From contig CM037585.1 in NCBI GenBank assembly GCA_021018995.1, positions 124,896,831-124,960,830 on the forward strand: a stretch of 64,000 nucleotides of DNA, written 5' to 3'. Below the pieces are notes generated by a model. That model made no database searches and was not told the DNA's origin. It was given only the letters and a program-made list of their open reading frames with translations. The first letter of the stretch is position 1. Every line of letters starts with the position of its first letter. The DNA comes from Chloranthus sessilifolius (taxonomy: Eukaryota; Streptophyta; Magnoliopsida; Chloranthales; Chloranthaceae). The position numbers were made by a program, and so were the translations under genes. Of the stretch, positions 11,368 to 22,800 are shown piece by piece.

Positions 11368-12259
11368 TCATACATAGCAATGTTTCCAAATATTTTTATT
11401 CCAATCGTTAATATCATCTTTGAATTTTTGAAGTTTTGTGACAAGAATGAACTCCAGGCCTGTGATCCTCACCGAATCCCACCATTCACGAATTAGATTG
11501 TTGAACCTGGGAGCTTTCAACCATAAGTTCTCGAACCTAAAAGGAGTTGGATCCCAAGTCGACACATCATTAGAAGCAAACAGGAGGATAGGGAGGTGGT
11601 TGGAGGTGGGTTTCGGAAGGGCCAAAAGCCTAACATCCAAGAAATGCTCAAGCCAGTCCATAGTACAAAACATTCTGTCGAGCATGGGTCGCCACAAAAT
11701 CGTTGAAAACTGACATACACAGGGTTATTGAACATGGAGGATTTCTGTCCTCACAGAATCTGACGATGTTGAAGTCGCCCCCTAAGCACCGCGGAACACT
11801 CTAATCATGTCTAACTTCTAGAAGCTCCTCCCACATGGCACGACGCCAGGGTACATCATTAGGGCTGAATACTGCAGTGAAACACCAATTAAAGTTGTCA
11901 ACCACCGAGCTGAAGAGGATAGATAATGAGAATCTACCCTTCTTAACCATGCTGAAATCCAACCTGTTTATATCCCTGAGCACCAAGATGCCTCCCGAGG
12001 TCCCCACCTCATCGATTGCACACCAGCCCCAATGGCTCCCGTTGATGACTGATGTGATAAGGCTATTCGAACAATCCCACTTAGTCTCCTGAAAGAAGAC
12101 CACACCAATCTTTCTAGGTCTTAAAAAAGATTTGATAACTTTTCTCTTCGTGGGGCACCCAAGGCCCCTCACATTCCATGACAGCACCTCCATAGGGCAA
12201 CAAGAACTCGAACCACCGATTGATCGAACCCACACACCTATCCATGTCACCCCGAGCAA
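11368..12259 (-). pseudogene. LINE-A endonuclease (EEP) domain
   Basis: The domain begins near 12195 with MEVLSWNVRGLG, the usual start of LINE endonucleases. The catalytic glutamate lies in QETKWD, and SGGILVLRD follows. A second frame (11697-11368) continues with FCTMDWLEHFLDVRL and HLPILL, which match the SDH/DHxP region in degraded form, and a WWDSVR linker. A frameshift lies between the two parts, so it is inactive. Confidence 0.82.
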
Positions 12260-12733
12260 CTCTTCGCCCTAGCCGCGGGAGGGGGGCCAAATTGCAGAGC
12301 TCTAGCATCGATTTCTATTTTGTTTTCCCCGCGCACCTCTGACCAGAGGAGGAACCACGTCGTCAAGTTTTTGCACGATAACTTTGAATAACCAAGAAAG
12401 GATCTCTTGAGTTATTAAAGGACAACCTGAGGGAGGTGGCCATATCCACCAAGTCATCCTTCAAAATACTCTCCATGTGTTTAAATCAGCGACCAGTAGG
12501 AGAGTCAGCCGTAGAACCAGAAGTAGAGTCGGATGAGTGATTTTCGGTGCTCGAAGATGGTGGTTTGCGATGCAAGGCTTGCAACCAGCACCGTTCGCGT
12601 TCATCAAAATCAGTGAAAGCCCATGACTCTCCCCAGTAACAGGAAACTCCTCAGTACCTATCGACAAAATTCTCAGAAATATGAAATCTAGCTCTGCTAG
12701 AGAAAAACTACATGTAATCATGGGCATCTAGAC

Positions 12734-13171
12734 GTGGAGGTGTTTACTAATGCCGGCTGGGCTAGATCCTTTAGTGACAGGCGATCTACTACTGGTTATG
12801 TCACGTTTTTTAGGGGAAATTTGGTCAGTTGGAAGAGCAAGAAACATGTTATAGCTGATTCAAGTGCTGAAGCTGAGTATAGAGCCATGCCCCGAGGTGC
12901 TAGAGAGGGAATGTGGCTAAGATTCATTCTAAATGACCTTGGACTACAAGTCTGGCTTACGATGAGTTTGTATGGGGATAATGAAGCCACACTGCGTGTC
13001 GCGGAAAATCCAGTGTTTCATGAGAGGACAAAGCACATAGAGGTGGATTACCACTTCATGAGAGAAAAAGTTGAATCCTAGGAGTTTTGCACAATGCAAG
13101 TTGCTTCAGAAGATCAGTTGGCTGGCATCCTCACTACCAAGTTGGATATAATTGACATCTATGCACCAATT
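12734..13171 (+). pseudogene. Co-A RNase H
   Basis: It reads DVEVFTNAGWARSFSDRRST, then [53 protein letters not shown] and DQLAGIL, the complete order of a copia RNase H. The DADWAG aspartate is changed to N in TNAGWA. A stop lies at 13079-13081 before the last blocks. Confidence 0.88.
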
Positions 13172-13181
13172 TGAGGGGAAG

Positions 13182-13403
13182 CGTTAGAATAAGTACTACA
13201 TGGTAGTAATGAGATACATTGGTTGTTTGCGTAGTACTTCACTTAAGTTGTAGGTAGGTTTATTATTTTCCATGGTCCCTATATATGTTAACTATTGTAT
13301 TCTGACTACATATACTAATAAACAAGGGTTTCAGAAATAATACTCAACCCTAATTTTCCCACCTCTTTTCTTCTTCTTCTTCCTACAAACCCTAATCCTA
13401 ACA
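13182..13403 (+). repeat. Co-A 3' LTR
   Basis: It follows the polypurine tract ttgaggggaag. The ends are cgttagaat and cctaaca, inverted-repeat ends of a TGTTAG...CTAACA type with a mutated first base. It holds ctatatatgtt as a TATA-like box and is 222 bp long. Its 3' end lies 269 bases before UGP3 exon a. Confidence 0.78.
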
Positions 13404-13672
13404 TCACCATTAACATACTATTTCTAGCAACTTTGTCCTCTTCTTTCTTTTTTAATGAATTTCCTGATCAAGAAAAAAAGACCCATAGTTTGCTTGCACT
13501 CTTTGGAAAACAAAAATATGTTGCAGATCTTATCCAATATTGTAGTCAAATATGTAGTTTCCTTTTTTTCATTGAATTCATTGCGACCACTTTTCAATTA
13601 TTTTGTTTCTTATGGTTGCAGCTACTTGAAGTGAGGAATACTCTATTAACTTGCAATGGATATTTGTTACAG

Positions 13673-13853
13673 ATATCAAATAATGATACTAGAACTCCTT
13701 TTGCCATCAACATCAGAAAGACAGAACATGAATTGGTCCCCTCACTTGGATGAGTCAGAAAAGTTCCAGTGCATAGAAATCCATGTTCCTAATGGGGTCA
13801 ATCTTTCTGCAAATACAGAATATGCATCTCAAGCAGCTTTGTGGGGTATTGAG
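13673..13853 (+). CDS. UGP3: UGP3 internal exon a
   Basis: The acceptor is the AG at 13671-13672 after a T-rich stretch (ttgttacag), and the donor GT is at 13854. The first base completes a codon split by the upstream intron. The exon then reads [13 protein letters not shown] and ends [12 protein letters not shown]. An in-frame stop (TAA at 13647-13649) just upstream shows the exon cannot extend much to the left. It covers the less conserved linker before the catalytic nucleotidyltransferase fold. Confidence 0.88.
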
Positions 13854-16800
13854 GTTGGTGTGTTGGACACCCTTTCCTAACACTGGAAGTAATACATTTA
13901 TAACTGCGGCGGAGTCAAAGATTTGTTGTTAACTTGGCCCATAAGGATATGTATGAATTATTTTATTATTATTTAAAATTTTGGAGTCATAATAAAAGTT
14001 CCATTATTTTCAGGGTTTGCCAGAACTTGGTGAAATTTATCCTTTGGGAGGTGCTGGAGACAGGCTTGGTTTACTTGACCCCGACACAGGTGAATGCCTT
14101 CCTGCTGCAATGCTTCCTTATTGTGGACGGACTTTATTGGAAAGTCTTATAAGAGATCTTCAGGTATAAGATTTCTTTTGGTTATAATTCCTGTAATTCA
14201 CGTTATCTCAATTAACAAAGTAGTAAATCTCACATACACACTATATTCAGTTTATACTCCTGATATGCTGCTTGTTATGTTTACTTTATATCGATTGTAT
14301 TAGCATGTACTTCTAAGCGAGGCAAATATCTGCATATAATTGATGTGCATACTTGAATTGAAGAGATAGGGTTTTTATAGGATATGTTGACACAATGAAT
14401 GTTCAATCCCTTCTATTATGCTAGTTTACATTCCCTCTTTTTTGTTTGGTAATATACTCTCTATCAGTATTTTTGTTGATTATTTTACCCATGTAATGGA
14501 ACTGTTTCTATTCCATTTTTGTTATAAACCATTTGATGTGAACATGCAATAAATTTCTGTGAAACTTAAATAACCTTCTAAAATGATCTGAATTCAAGTA
14601 CAATATCCTGGTTTTTAAGGTTATGAGGAAAGCTTACTGCTATGGATTCTAGTTAAGCTGTTATTTTTGTACCATAGTCTGACCGCTAATCCTTGTTATT
14701 GTGGATGATGTGTTTGGCTTTTTGTGTCTGTTTTTTTCAATTCCGGTTCTGGATTACATTAATTTTGTGTCTCTGTGTGTGCGCTCGTGCGCTTTTTGTT
14801 GATGTTAGAATGAAACTATCAATAAACCAATTCATATTTAAGATTCAAGAGCACTAAATTTCACGTCTACAATCAAGTAGCATCCTTATGAATATGAGAA
14901 TTGACAGATAATGAAAGAGTGTCAATGATATTGCAAAGCTGAAGGATTTGGGGGTATATCCCTAAAGAAGCGAAGGGCCAATTGCTTAGTGAAGATATTG
15001 GCCAGCTGGTCGGAAGAGGATACATCCACAAGGTCTCCAGTGCTATCCCAAGCCTTCTCTCCAACAAAATGAATGTTAACTTAAAATATGCTTTGTACGT
15101 TCATGTAGCACCCAGTCAAAAGCAATTTTTATGCTGTTTCGTTGTCACAATGTATGGGCATAGGGCCACTGATCAGAAACCCAAGCTCAGAAATAAGAGA
15201 ACGAAGCCACAAAAGCTCATATGCACCATGAGCAATCGCGAGATATCAGCTCAACACCAGATTTGGAGACAACCAGTTGGTCTTTCCTGTTCCACAAAAC
15301 AAGGTTGCCTACAAGAACGCACAATTCCCAGACATAGAGCGACGATCAGAGTAATGAAGCCAGCCCAATCAGCATCAGTATATCTGAATATACGAAAGTG
15401 ACCATATGAGTGATAGACAATTCCCCATGTAGGACTGATTGTAATGGACCTGAAAATACAATGAACAACGACCAAATGAGGAGCACAAGGAGCGTGCATA
15501 AACTAGCTAACAATGGAGAGGAAAAGCCCTTTCATCAATGTGGCTATCTCCCACCCGAGAATATAATTTAGGCTCCCTAAGTCTTCCACTTTAAAATGTC
15601 GACCAAGCTCCTTTTTTACATGGAAAATAAAGGAGGAATCATCTCAAGTAATCACTATATCATTCACATACACTAGTAAGATTGTGCAACCACTAGGACC
15701 AGAATGATAGATCACAATGTTCGCACAGTGGCATCTCTGAAATCTCATATTAATGTTCTCTCCACTGTAAGTGTTGAAACTAGGCACAAGGCGGCTGCTT
15801 CAAACCATATATGGACTTTCTAAGTTTACACTTTGCTAGCCTCCCACTGAAGCAGGAAGCCAGGTGGAGGATTAGTGCAGACATGCATACCGTGCAAAGT
15901 GTATCAGAGGCGTAAGAAGAGATCGGAGCATGTGAGCCTCACATGGCACTTTGGATGGATTGTTGAAGGCCCCATATTTGCATATGCAACACCATAGAAG
16001 ACACTGCATCAGGAAGATGTGCACATTGGATGAAGCCGGGTGGAGGATTGATACAGACATTAGACCATACAAAGTGTATCAGAGGCGTAAGAGGAGATCG
16101 GGAGCATGTGAGCCTCATGTGACACTTTGGATTGATTGTTGAGGGCCCTATGTGTGCATGTGCAACATCATAGAAGACACTGCATCGAGAAGATGCGCAC
16201 ATGAGATGATTCTGACCGTTGGATTACTACTTCCCACCATTGGATCTTCAATATCCTTCATTCCAGCCGTCGGATCTTCACTGTTTGTCATTCACACCGT
16301 TGGTTTGTCGATTGCGTGATGGATTGTTGGTAGATGTATTAGGATTGCTGATCGTGTGGTGGACTTTTATTTTGGTCCATTAGTTTATAGAGGATGCATT
16401 TATTTTATTTTATTGTTTTACCCGTAGGTCATAGGAGTCGTGGACATACATATGGCACATGACCTCTTATGTTCGTCACTTTTAGTGCACTCTTTGAAAA
16501 ATAACCATAACTTCTTCGATACTCATCAAAAGTGCCATTTGTTGGCTCATTGGAAAGCTACTTCTATAAGCTTTCAAACAAAACCAATTTCCGATCAATC
16601 TGACGTCGTTTGATACTTGAAACTTGAGCTATTTGTGAACGTCCGATTAGATGCTTTTAGTGGTTAGGTTAGGTTAAGTTAAAGTTTCTTTTATTAGTAT
16701 ATATTGTAAAGAGACTTTTATTATTATTATTGATTAGTGGAGGTAGAACTTTGTATTGAAACTAGAAGCAAGAGTGATTCTTCTTCGTGTTCCCGTGATA

Positions 16801-19800
16801 GGTTTGGTGTGAGGCCAATTTTTCTTCGTAGATTTTCTTCGCTAATTTTTTTTACTTGGTGCAAGGTAATTTATTTATGTTCTTTGATTCAAGTTCCTTA
16901 ATTTAAAACCTAGCTTGAGCTTTTTAGTTGCTGGAGTTCCTTTGAATAAAAAAAATCTTTTTATTTTGAAACCCTTGTTTCCAATCAACCCGTCAGATCC
17001 TTATATTCTTCAAATCCTAGAATGGAATCAAAGGACACCATACTTGGTTGTCATTTGATACCCTAGACTAGAAGGAAATCGAGTTTTACCTTTAGAATCC
17101 TTGATTCCAGTTTTAAATGGACTGTCACGCCAGATTGAACACTGATCAGAATAAGGCCTAATCACTAGAGTGAAATTAATTAATAATATTTTGGATTATA
17201 GTTTTAAATCTACTGCTTTCGTTGCTTATAGATTATCAATTAATTTCAGCCGTTGCTTTTAGGGTTCTAGTGTTCCATCCTGCATCAAGGATCCATATAA
17301 ATCTCCTCAGTATGGTCTTTATTAAGAAAAGTTTCTGATTGGCCGTAATGGAAATAATGACACACACCGACTTTAGCCAAATGGGAAGATGTGGCCACAT
17401 AATCAATGCCATAGGTCTGAGTATATCCATGAGCCACAGGTAGTACCTTATCCCGAGAAATGCTACGATCCGGATTATGTTTTACAGGGAATACCCATTT
17501 GCATCCCACGACTTCTTTCCTGGAGAATGTGATACCATGTCCCATGTGTGATTTCGTTTAAGGGCTTTCATCTCATCCACCATTGCAGCCTTCCAGGCAG
17601 GATGAGAGAGCAGTATGAATGATACAAGTAGTGGTGGAACCAGGATTCTCATCTAGGCGGGGCGCAAAATGAATTAAAGATAAATTTTGTACAATGAATT
17701 TAAATTTAAACTACTTTATATTATAAACTATAATTTTCATTAAAATTACATAAAAAAAGAAAATTTTAACTAGGCCTAAACCAAGAAAGACTATAAATCA
17801 CATTTGCCCTAGAAACTAGGCCTAAACCAAGAAAGACTATAAATCGCATTTGCCAGAGCACACACATCAAATAAAAATTTATTCACATATTTATCCTAAA
17901 CATAACCACATTTCCTAAACATAAATTAATCATTATCAGCCAATAATATAGAATTACAAAAAGTTAAATTTAGACAAGAAAAATTACCTCCGATTTAGCC
18001 CGATCTGAAGAAATTTTAACTCAAATCCGATTGCGCGATCGGACAAATCCGATTTGTTGAAAACCTACACAATAAAATTCAAAATACAATTAATATTTAA
18101 CAAATAAAATTTTAAATTTCAATAAAAATAAAGTCCCTAAATCTCCATTGTATATTCACTGATATGGGGAGCACAAATCATGTGGAATAACTGAGTATGG
18201 TTCACTCTTATGTATTTATAATAAATGAGTTTTTATTTTCATGCTCATATTATGTTATTTTCATGCTCATATTTGTAGAAAGCCCATGTAAAACATAAAA
18301 ATCATGATTTAAAAAGCACAATATTTTAGAGAGAGAGACAAGGGGTATCATATGGTATAATTGATTTAGGAAAATAAATCAATAATTTACGCATAATAAC
18401 CCATTGTATCATATGGCAAATAAATTAAAAATAAATAAAACCCTAAATCTAGAGAGACAAGAAGTACCTAACCCTAAATCAATTAAAAAATAAATAAAAC
18501 CCTAAATCTAGAGAGAGAGACAAGAAGGCGAAAAAATCATCAATCAAAATGCACAACAAAAAAAAATACTGTGCTGCAGAGAAATTATTTGGTTCGGTTA
18601 CAATGCGATCCTTTCAGATTAACTAGATAAACCAAAATAAAATACCTAATCAAACTACAGTACGAAATGACCATACTAACCCCACAGAACTTGAATATGA
18701 ATCCCCACTCTGCTGACGGCCCACTACCACAAAGACTTGGGGCCTTGGGGCCGAGGCTGCTTGGGAGGGGTTTTTAGGGAGAGAATAGGGAGAGAGGGCG
18801 CCGATTCTTAAGCCCGGAGGGGTTTTTAGGAGAGAGAATAGGGAGAGAGGGGCGTTAGATTCTTAAGCCCTGGGAGGGGTTTTTAGGAGAGAAAGAATAG
18901 GGGAGAGAAAATAGGAGAGAGGGAATAGGGGAGAGAGGGCGCGATTCTTAAGCCTGGAGGGATTTTTAGGAGAGAGAGAATAGGGAGAGAAAATAGGGGA
19001 GAGAGAATAGGAGAGAGGGAATAAGGAGAGATGGCGCCGATTCTTCTTGAGAGGGATTTTTTAGGGAGAGAGAAAATAGGGGGAGAGAGAATAGGGGGAG
19101 AGAAAATAGGGAGAGAGGGAATAAGGGGAGAGATGGCGTCAGATTCTTAAGCCCGGGAGGGATTTTTTAGGGAGAGAGAGAATAGGGAGAGAGGGAATAG
19201 GGGGAGAGAGGGCGTCATATTCTTAAGCCTGGGAGGGGTTTTTAAGGGAGAGAGAATAGGGGGAGAGAAAATAGGGAGAGAGAGAATAGGGGGGAGAGAG
19301 GGGTTTTTTAGGGAGAAGAGAGAGAATAGGGAGAGAGGCGTCAGAAGAGAGAGAGAGGGCGTCGAAAGAGGAAATCTAGCTTTTATATATATATATAAAA
19401 AAAAAAAAAGTTTTAGGTTTTAGTGGGGGCGTGCGCCTGCACTGGTGGGTATGTGGTTCCGCCCCTGGATACAAGGTAGTGATAGTATCAACATTAGATA
19501 AAAATCCTGATATGAGGAAGATACCGCTTGATAGCTAAACATACTGAGCAATAGGATAGGGTGTAATGCAGGAGTGGACACCCTTCCAAAGAGCAATAGG
19601 CACATCAAGATCAGATGTATCAACAGACCTAGAAATAGTAGTAGGGGGAGGTACACAAGTAGAATTGGCAACAAGATCCACTTGTACAGATAATTGAGGT
19701 GTTGGAATAAGATTGGAGGACGGCCCATGGATATTTCTGCAAAAGTAAGTGCGACATTGCTTCTGTTGCAAAGGAGGCTGAGTGGGACATTGAATACCAA

Positions 19801-22800
19801 TAGGCTGCTGAGCCGGTGGCTATGGAGGAGGCGCAAAAGAAGGAATATGTGTAGTAATCCAAAATTACTTAACAAACTATATGTTGTAAAGTGATTGAAA
19901 TCATGCTTAATATATTGTTATACATATGTGTGCCTAAGACTAATTCAATATTTTGATAAGAATGAATAGGGGCGTAAACGTAGTTATCATAAAAGACCAA
20001 TGAAAGGGTATTTTAAATTTTAGAGATAACTATGGAAGACATAATAATTTGACAGGAGTCGATATACCCAACTAAAGTATTAACAGTTTAGAACTCTAAA
20101 CCGTGATTCTGTCAAAAGAAGTGGAGACTGGTCAAAGGAAGTGGAAACTAGTCAAAGGAGGTGGAAACTTGTCAAAGAAGGTGTAAACTCGTAAAAAACC
20201 TGATGCAGCACTTAGCACTTGGAAGTGGGCAAGATCACCACTAGTTGAGGTAATAGAGGACTCAATTCTACAATCACAAACTGTATTATGCTGTACTCCT
20301 ACAGGAGTTGGTGTTTTTGGTTTGGTTTCTGCATCAACAACAAATGCGTTCATCTTCAATTCAATTCCCTAGACATCCTGTGTTTTTATAAGGGTTGACT
20401 GAGATCACCTGGATCTGCAGGTCTCACACTTGATCTTTTTTTTTTTTTTTTTTGGGTTTTTACTCGCCAGTTTGCAGGTTGTCAGGTTGTAAAATAATGG
20501 AAAATATGATGTTGTTTTACAGACTGAACATATAGTAATGAAACATCTGCCCATATAACGCTGGTACTAGCTATCCTTAGTAACTTTGCTACACGAATCA
20601 TACTTCTACAGATACTTCCATATTTAAATACAACCGTCTGCTCATATAAAGCTGGTACTAGCTTTCTATATCATACCTGTGATAGACACTTACATTTTCA
20701 AATACAAACTCTTACCCAGAGTGCATTCATGCTATCCCCATGCTGTACCAGGTAATGTAGGTACTAGCTAGAAGGAATACTGTATTAGATGAAGTATCTA
20801 TGTAGAATGTGTACTAGATAGAATGATTTTGGTGGTTGGATATAGAAATTCAGGCCTTAAGACGGAAAGTCTTAAGGCCTGAATTTGTTTAAATTTTGAT
20901 TTTCTCAACCACTCAATAATGCTTTAGTGTACTGTGATTTGTAGTTGGCATTGCTTCACTACTTTCTTAAAAGCTTCTGCCTTTATTATGTCATGATTTT
21001 GACTATGTAATACATACCAATAAAAATGATTTTGCCTATGTAATACATACCAATCAAAATTACTGATTATGGACTTTTGTCGAAAGCCATGCCTAGTCCC
21101 CCGTTTGGGAGCCTTGGCCTTGCTTAGAGAGCATAGCCGCCTAGGTGTAGCCCGCTTACACTTAGCCTGTCTAAGATTCCATAGATAGGTGTGCCATATT
21201 TCATGAAGGGCATCCCAGGAGTGATGCCTAGGGCCACCTGCATTGGTATTGAAGTGGGATGACAAAGACCGCTCACAAGCTTTACAAAAAGTGTTTGTTA
21301 TATATATATATATTTATTTATTTTGTAGCTAAAGGTGGTATTGAACCTCTTACCTTAATGTTATACACTTGAGTGCATCACCACTTGGGCAATGGCCCGA
21401 ACGATTCCTTGAAAACTATATTTTCTCCCCTCTTTTACGGATCAATCTCAATGAAATTGGATCAAATTTGTATCTTGAATTTTTTTTCAATAGAATTTTA
21501 GCAGAATAAATCAATTATTTCTTATCAGTTGATGTCCCTGAAATGCAAGTACAATATTATGTTCTGAAAACTAAATGCTGTACTTGTTAATAGTCTATGG
21601 TCTACAAAAGGATGATATCTGAAAACTAGGTTAACACATCTTTACCATTATTTGTTAGGTTTTTTTTTTCTCCTATTTGTCATGTGTTATGGATCCTCTA
21701 CAGTTTATTAAATTATTATCTCAAAGATAATTGCAGCATTATTGCGTTCACCGCCTAGGTTCCGCCTAGCGCCCACCAAAGCTTCGCTTAGGGTTTGGGG
21801 TGGTCCACTGCCTGGGCCCCGCCCAGTGCTTTTAACCACCTTGATTATGGATGCTGCACATGCACACCATTTTTTATAAGGATCTTAATGAGTTTATTTA
21901 TTATTTAATTTTTTTTTTTAATGACTGCAGGCTAGGGAGTTCCTCTATTTAAAAATATATGGAAAGCAATGCATTACCCCTGTTGCAATCATGACAAGCT
22001 CAGCCAAGAACAATCATAAGCGCATCACGGAACTTTGTGAAAAACTGGGATGGTTTGGAAGAGGTCGCTTGAGTTTTCAACTTTTTGAGCAGGTCTAATG
22101 TTAAAAACTATAGTAACCTCTCCCTTATGACCTTTTTTTTTTTCTGGAGGTCTAATAAAAAAATTATGTACTCAATATTGGTTATTTTCTGCACTGCCAG
22201 CCTCTAGTGCCTACTGTTGGTGCAGATGATGCTCGATGGTTGATTAGCAAACCATTAACCCCACTGTGCAAGCCAGGCGGTCATGGTGTAATATGGAAAC
22301 TTGCATATGACAACGGCATTTTTCAATGGTTTGATGATCAGGGGAGAAAAGGTGCAACTGTACGACAAGTCAGGTTAACTCTATGTAATCAATCTAATCT
22401 ACTGATTGTTATTTTTTTAAAAATTTTTATGTTCATTTTCCCCCTCTTTTGGTTCAACATGCTTGGAGTAATTGCTGCAGATTTCAAAGTATAATTTTGG
22501 CCATGTTGGTACTGCAGTAATGTTGTGGCTGCGACAGATTTGACCTTATTGGCATTGGCAGGGATAGGTCTCCGTCATGGAAAGGTATGGTGCTCATTAC
22601 CCAAGTTGGTTTTTGCTATATTCTTTGTTTGACCCTTATTATACAGATTAGGCTATATCAATGTTCTATAATATCAAGGAATGACTGCTTTATGTTTTTT
22701 TTTAGACAATAACAAAGCAAATATATTAAAAAAACAAAGGCAGAGTACATACCTTGGTGGGTAGTAAGAAACTACCCAAGTAAGGAGAACCCCCCCAAAA

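Larger units (their letters stand above)
8411..12733 (-). mobile_element. LINE-A: non-LTR retrotransposon inserted in Co-A
   Basis: The minus-strand order is endonuclease, RT, zinc-finger end, then an oligo-A tail seen as poly-T at 8411-8425. It splits Co-A between the RT end and the RNase H. Coding on the two sides does not join exactly, so some target sequence was lost or changed. It contains MITE-1 and an internal 191-bp tandem duplication. Confidence 0.83.
6630..13403 (+). mobile_element. Co-A: Ty1/copia remnant split by LINE-A
   Basis: Plus-strand copia coding begins in the integrase at about 6630, runs through RT to 8410, resumes in RNase H at 12734 and ends with a polypurine tract (13171-13181) and a 3' LTR (13182-13403). 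The gag, protease and integrase N-terminal parts and the 5' LTR are not visible. Gy-A abuts it at the left. Confidence 0.85.
14870..19880 (-). mobile_element. Co-B: Ty1/copia remnant split by an LTR and hAT-B
   Basis: The minus-strand coding comes in three blocks: 19468-19880 (integrase-RT linker), 17288-17628 (RT start) and 14870-15872 (RT end and RNase H). Gaps are filled by the solo LTR (TSD aggat) and hAT-B (TSD gatacaag). LTRs of Co-B itself are not recognised. Confidence 0.8.
14164..21930 (+). other. UGP3 intron of 7.77 kb filled with TEs
   Basis: It starts with donor gtataag and ends with acceptor actgcag. It holds Co-B with its nested LTR and hAT-B, hAT-C, several short tandem repeats and a hairpin. 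About 14164-14870 and 19880-20990 are AT-rich and show no coding similarity that I can recognise. Confidence 0.88.

Noticed and set aside
13404..13672. A further UGP3 exon left of 13673
   Set aside because: Frames contain stops at 13647-13649 and elsewhere, and no family wording is seen. The open frame starting near 13433 is T-rich intron sequence.
18760..19375. Regular repeats that could suggest a CRISPR array
   Set aside because: Units vary in length, spacers are not unique, and the context is a plant intron. It is a minisatellite.
20924..21265. Minus-strand 113-residue open frame
   Set aside because: It overlaps the 33-bp tandem repeat and the left part of hAT-C, has no domain I recognise, and its repeated [12 protein letters not shown] wording comes from the tandem repeat.
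21340..21420. tRNA-like or SINE box B (attgaacctcttacc)
   Set aside because: Only a weak partial match to a B box, with no A box or cloverleaf that I could fold, and it lies inside hAT-C.
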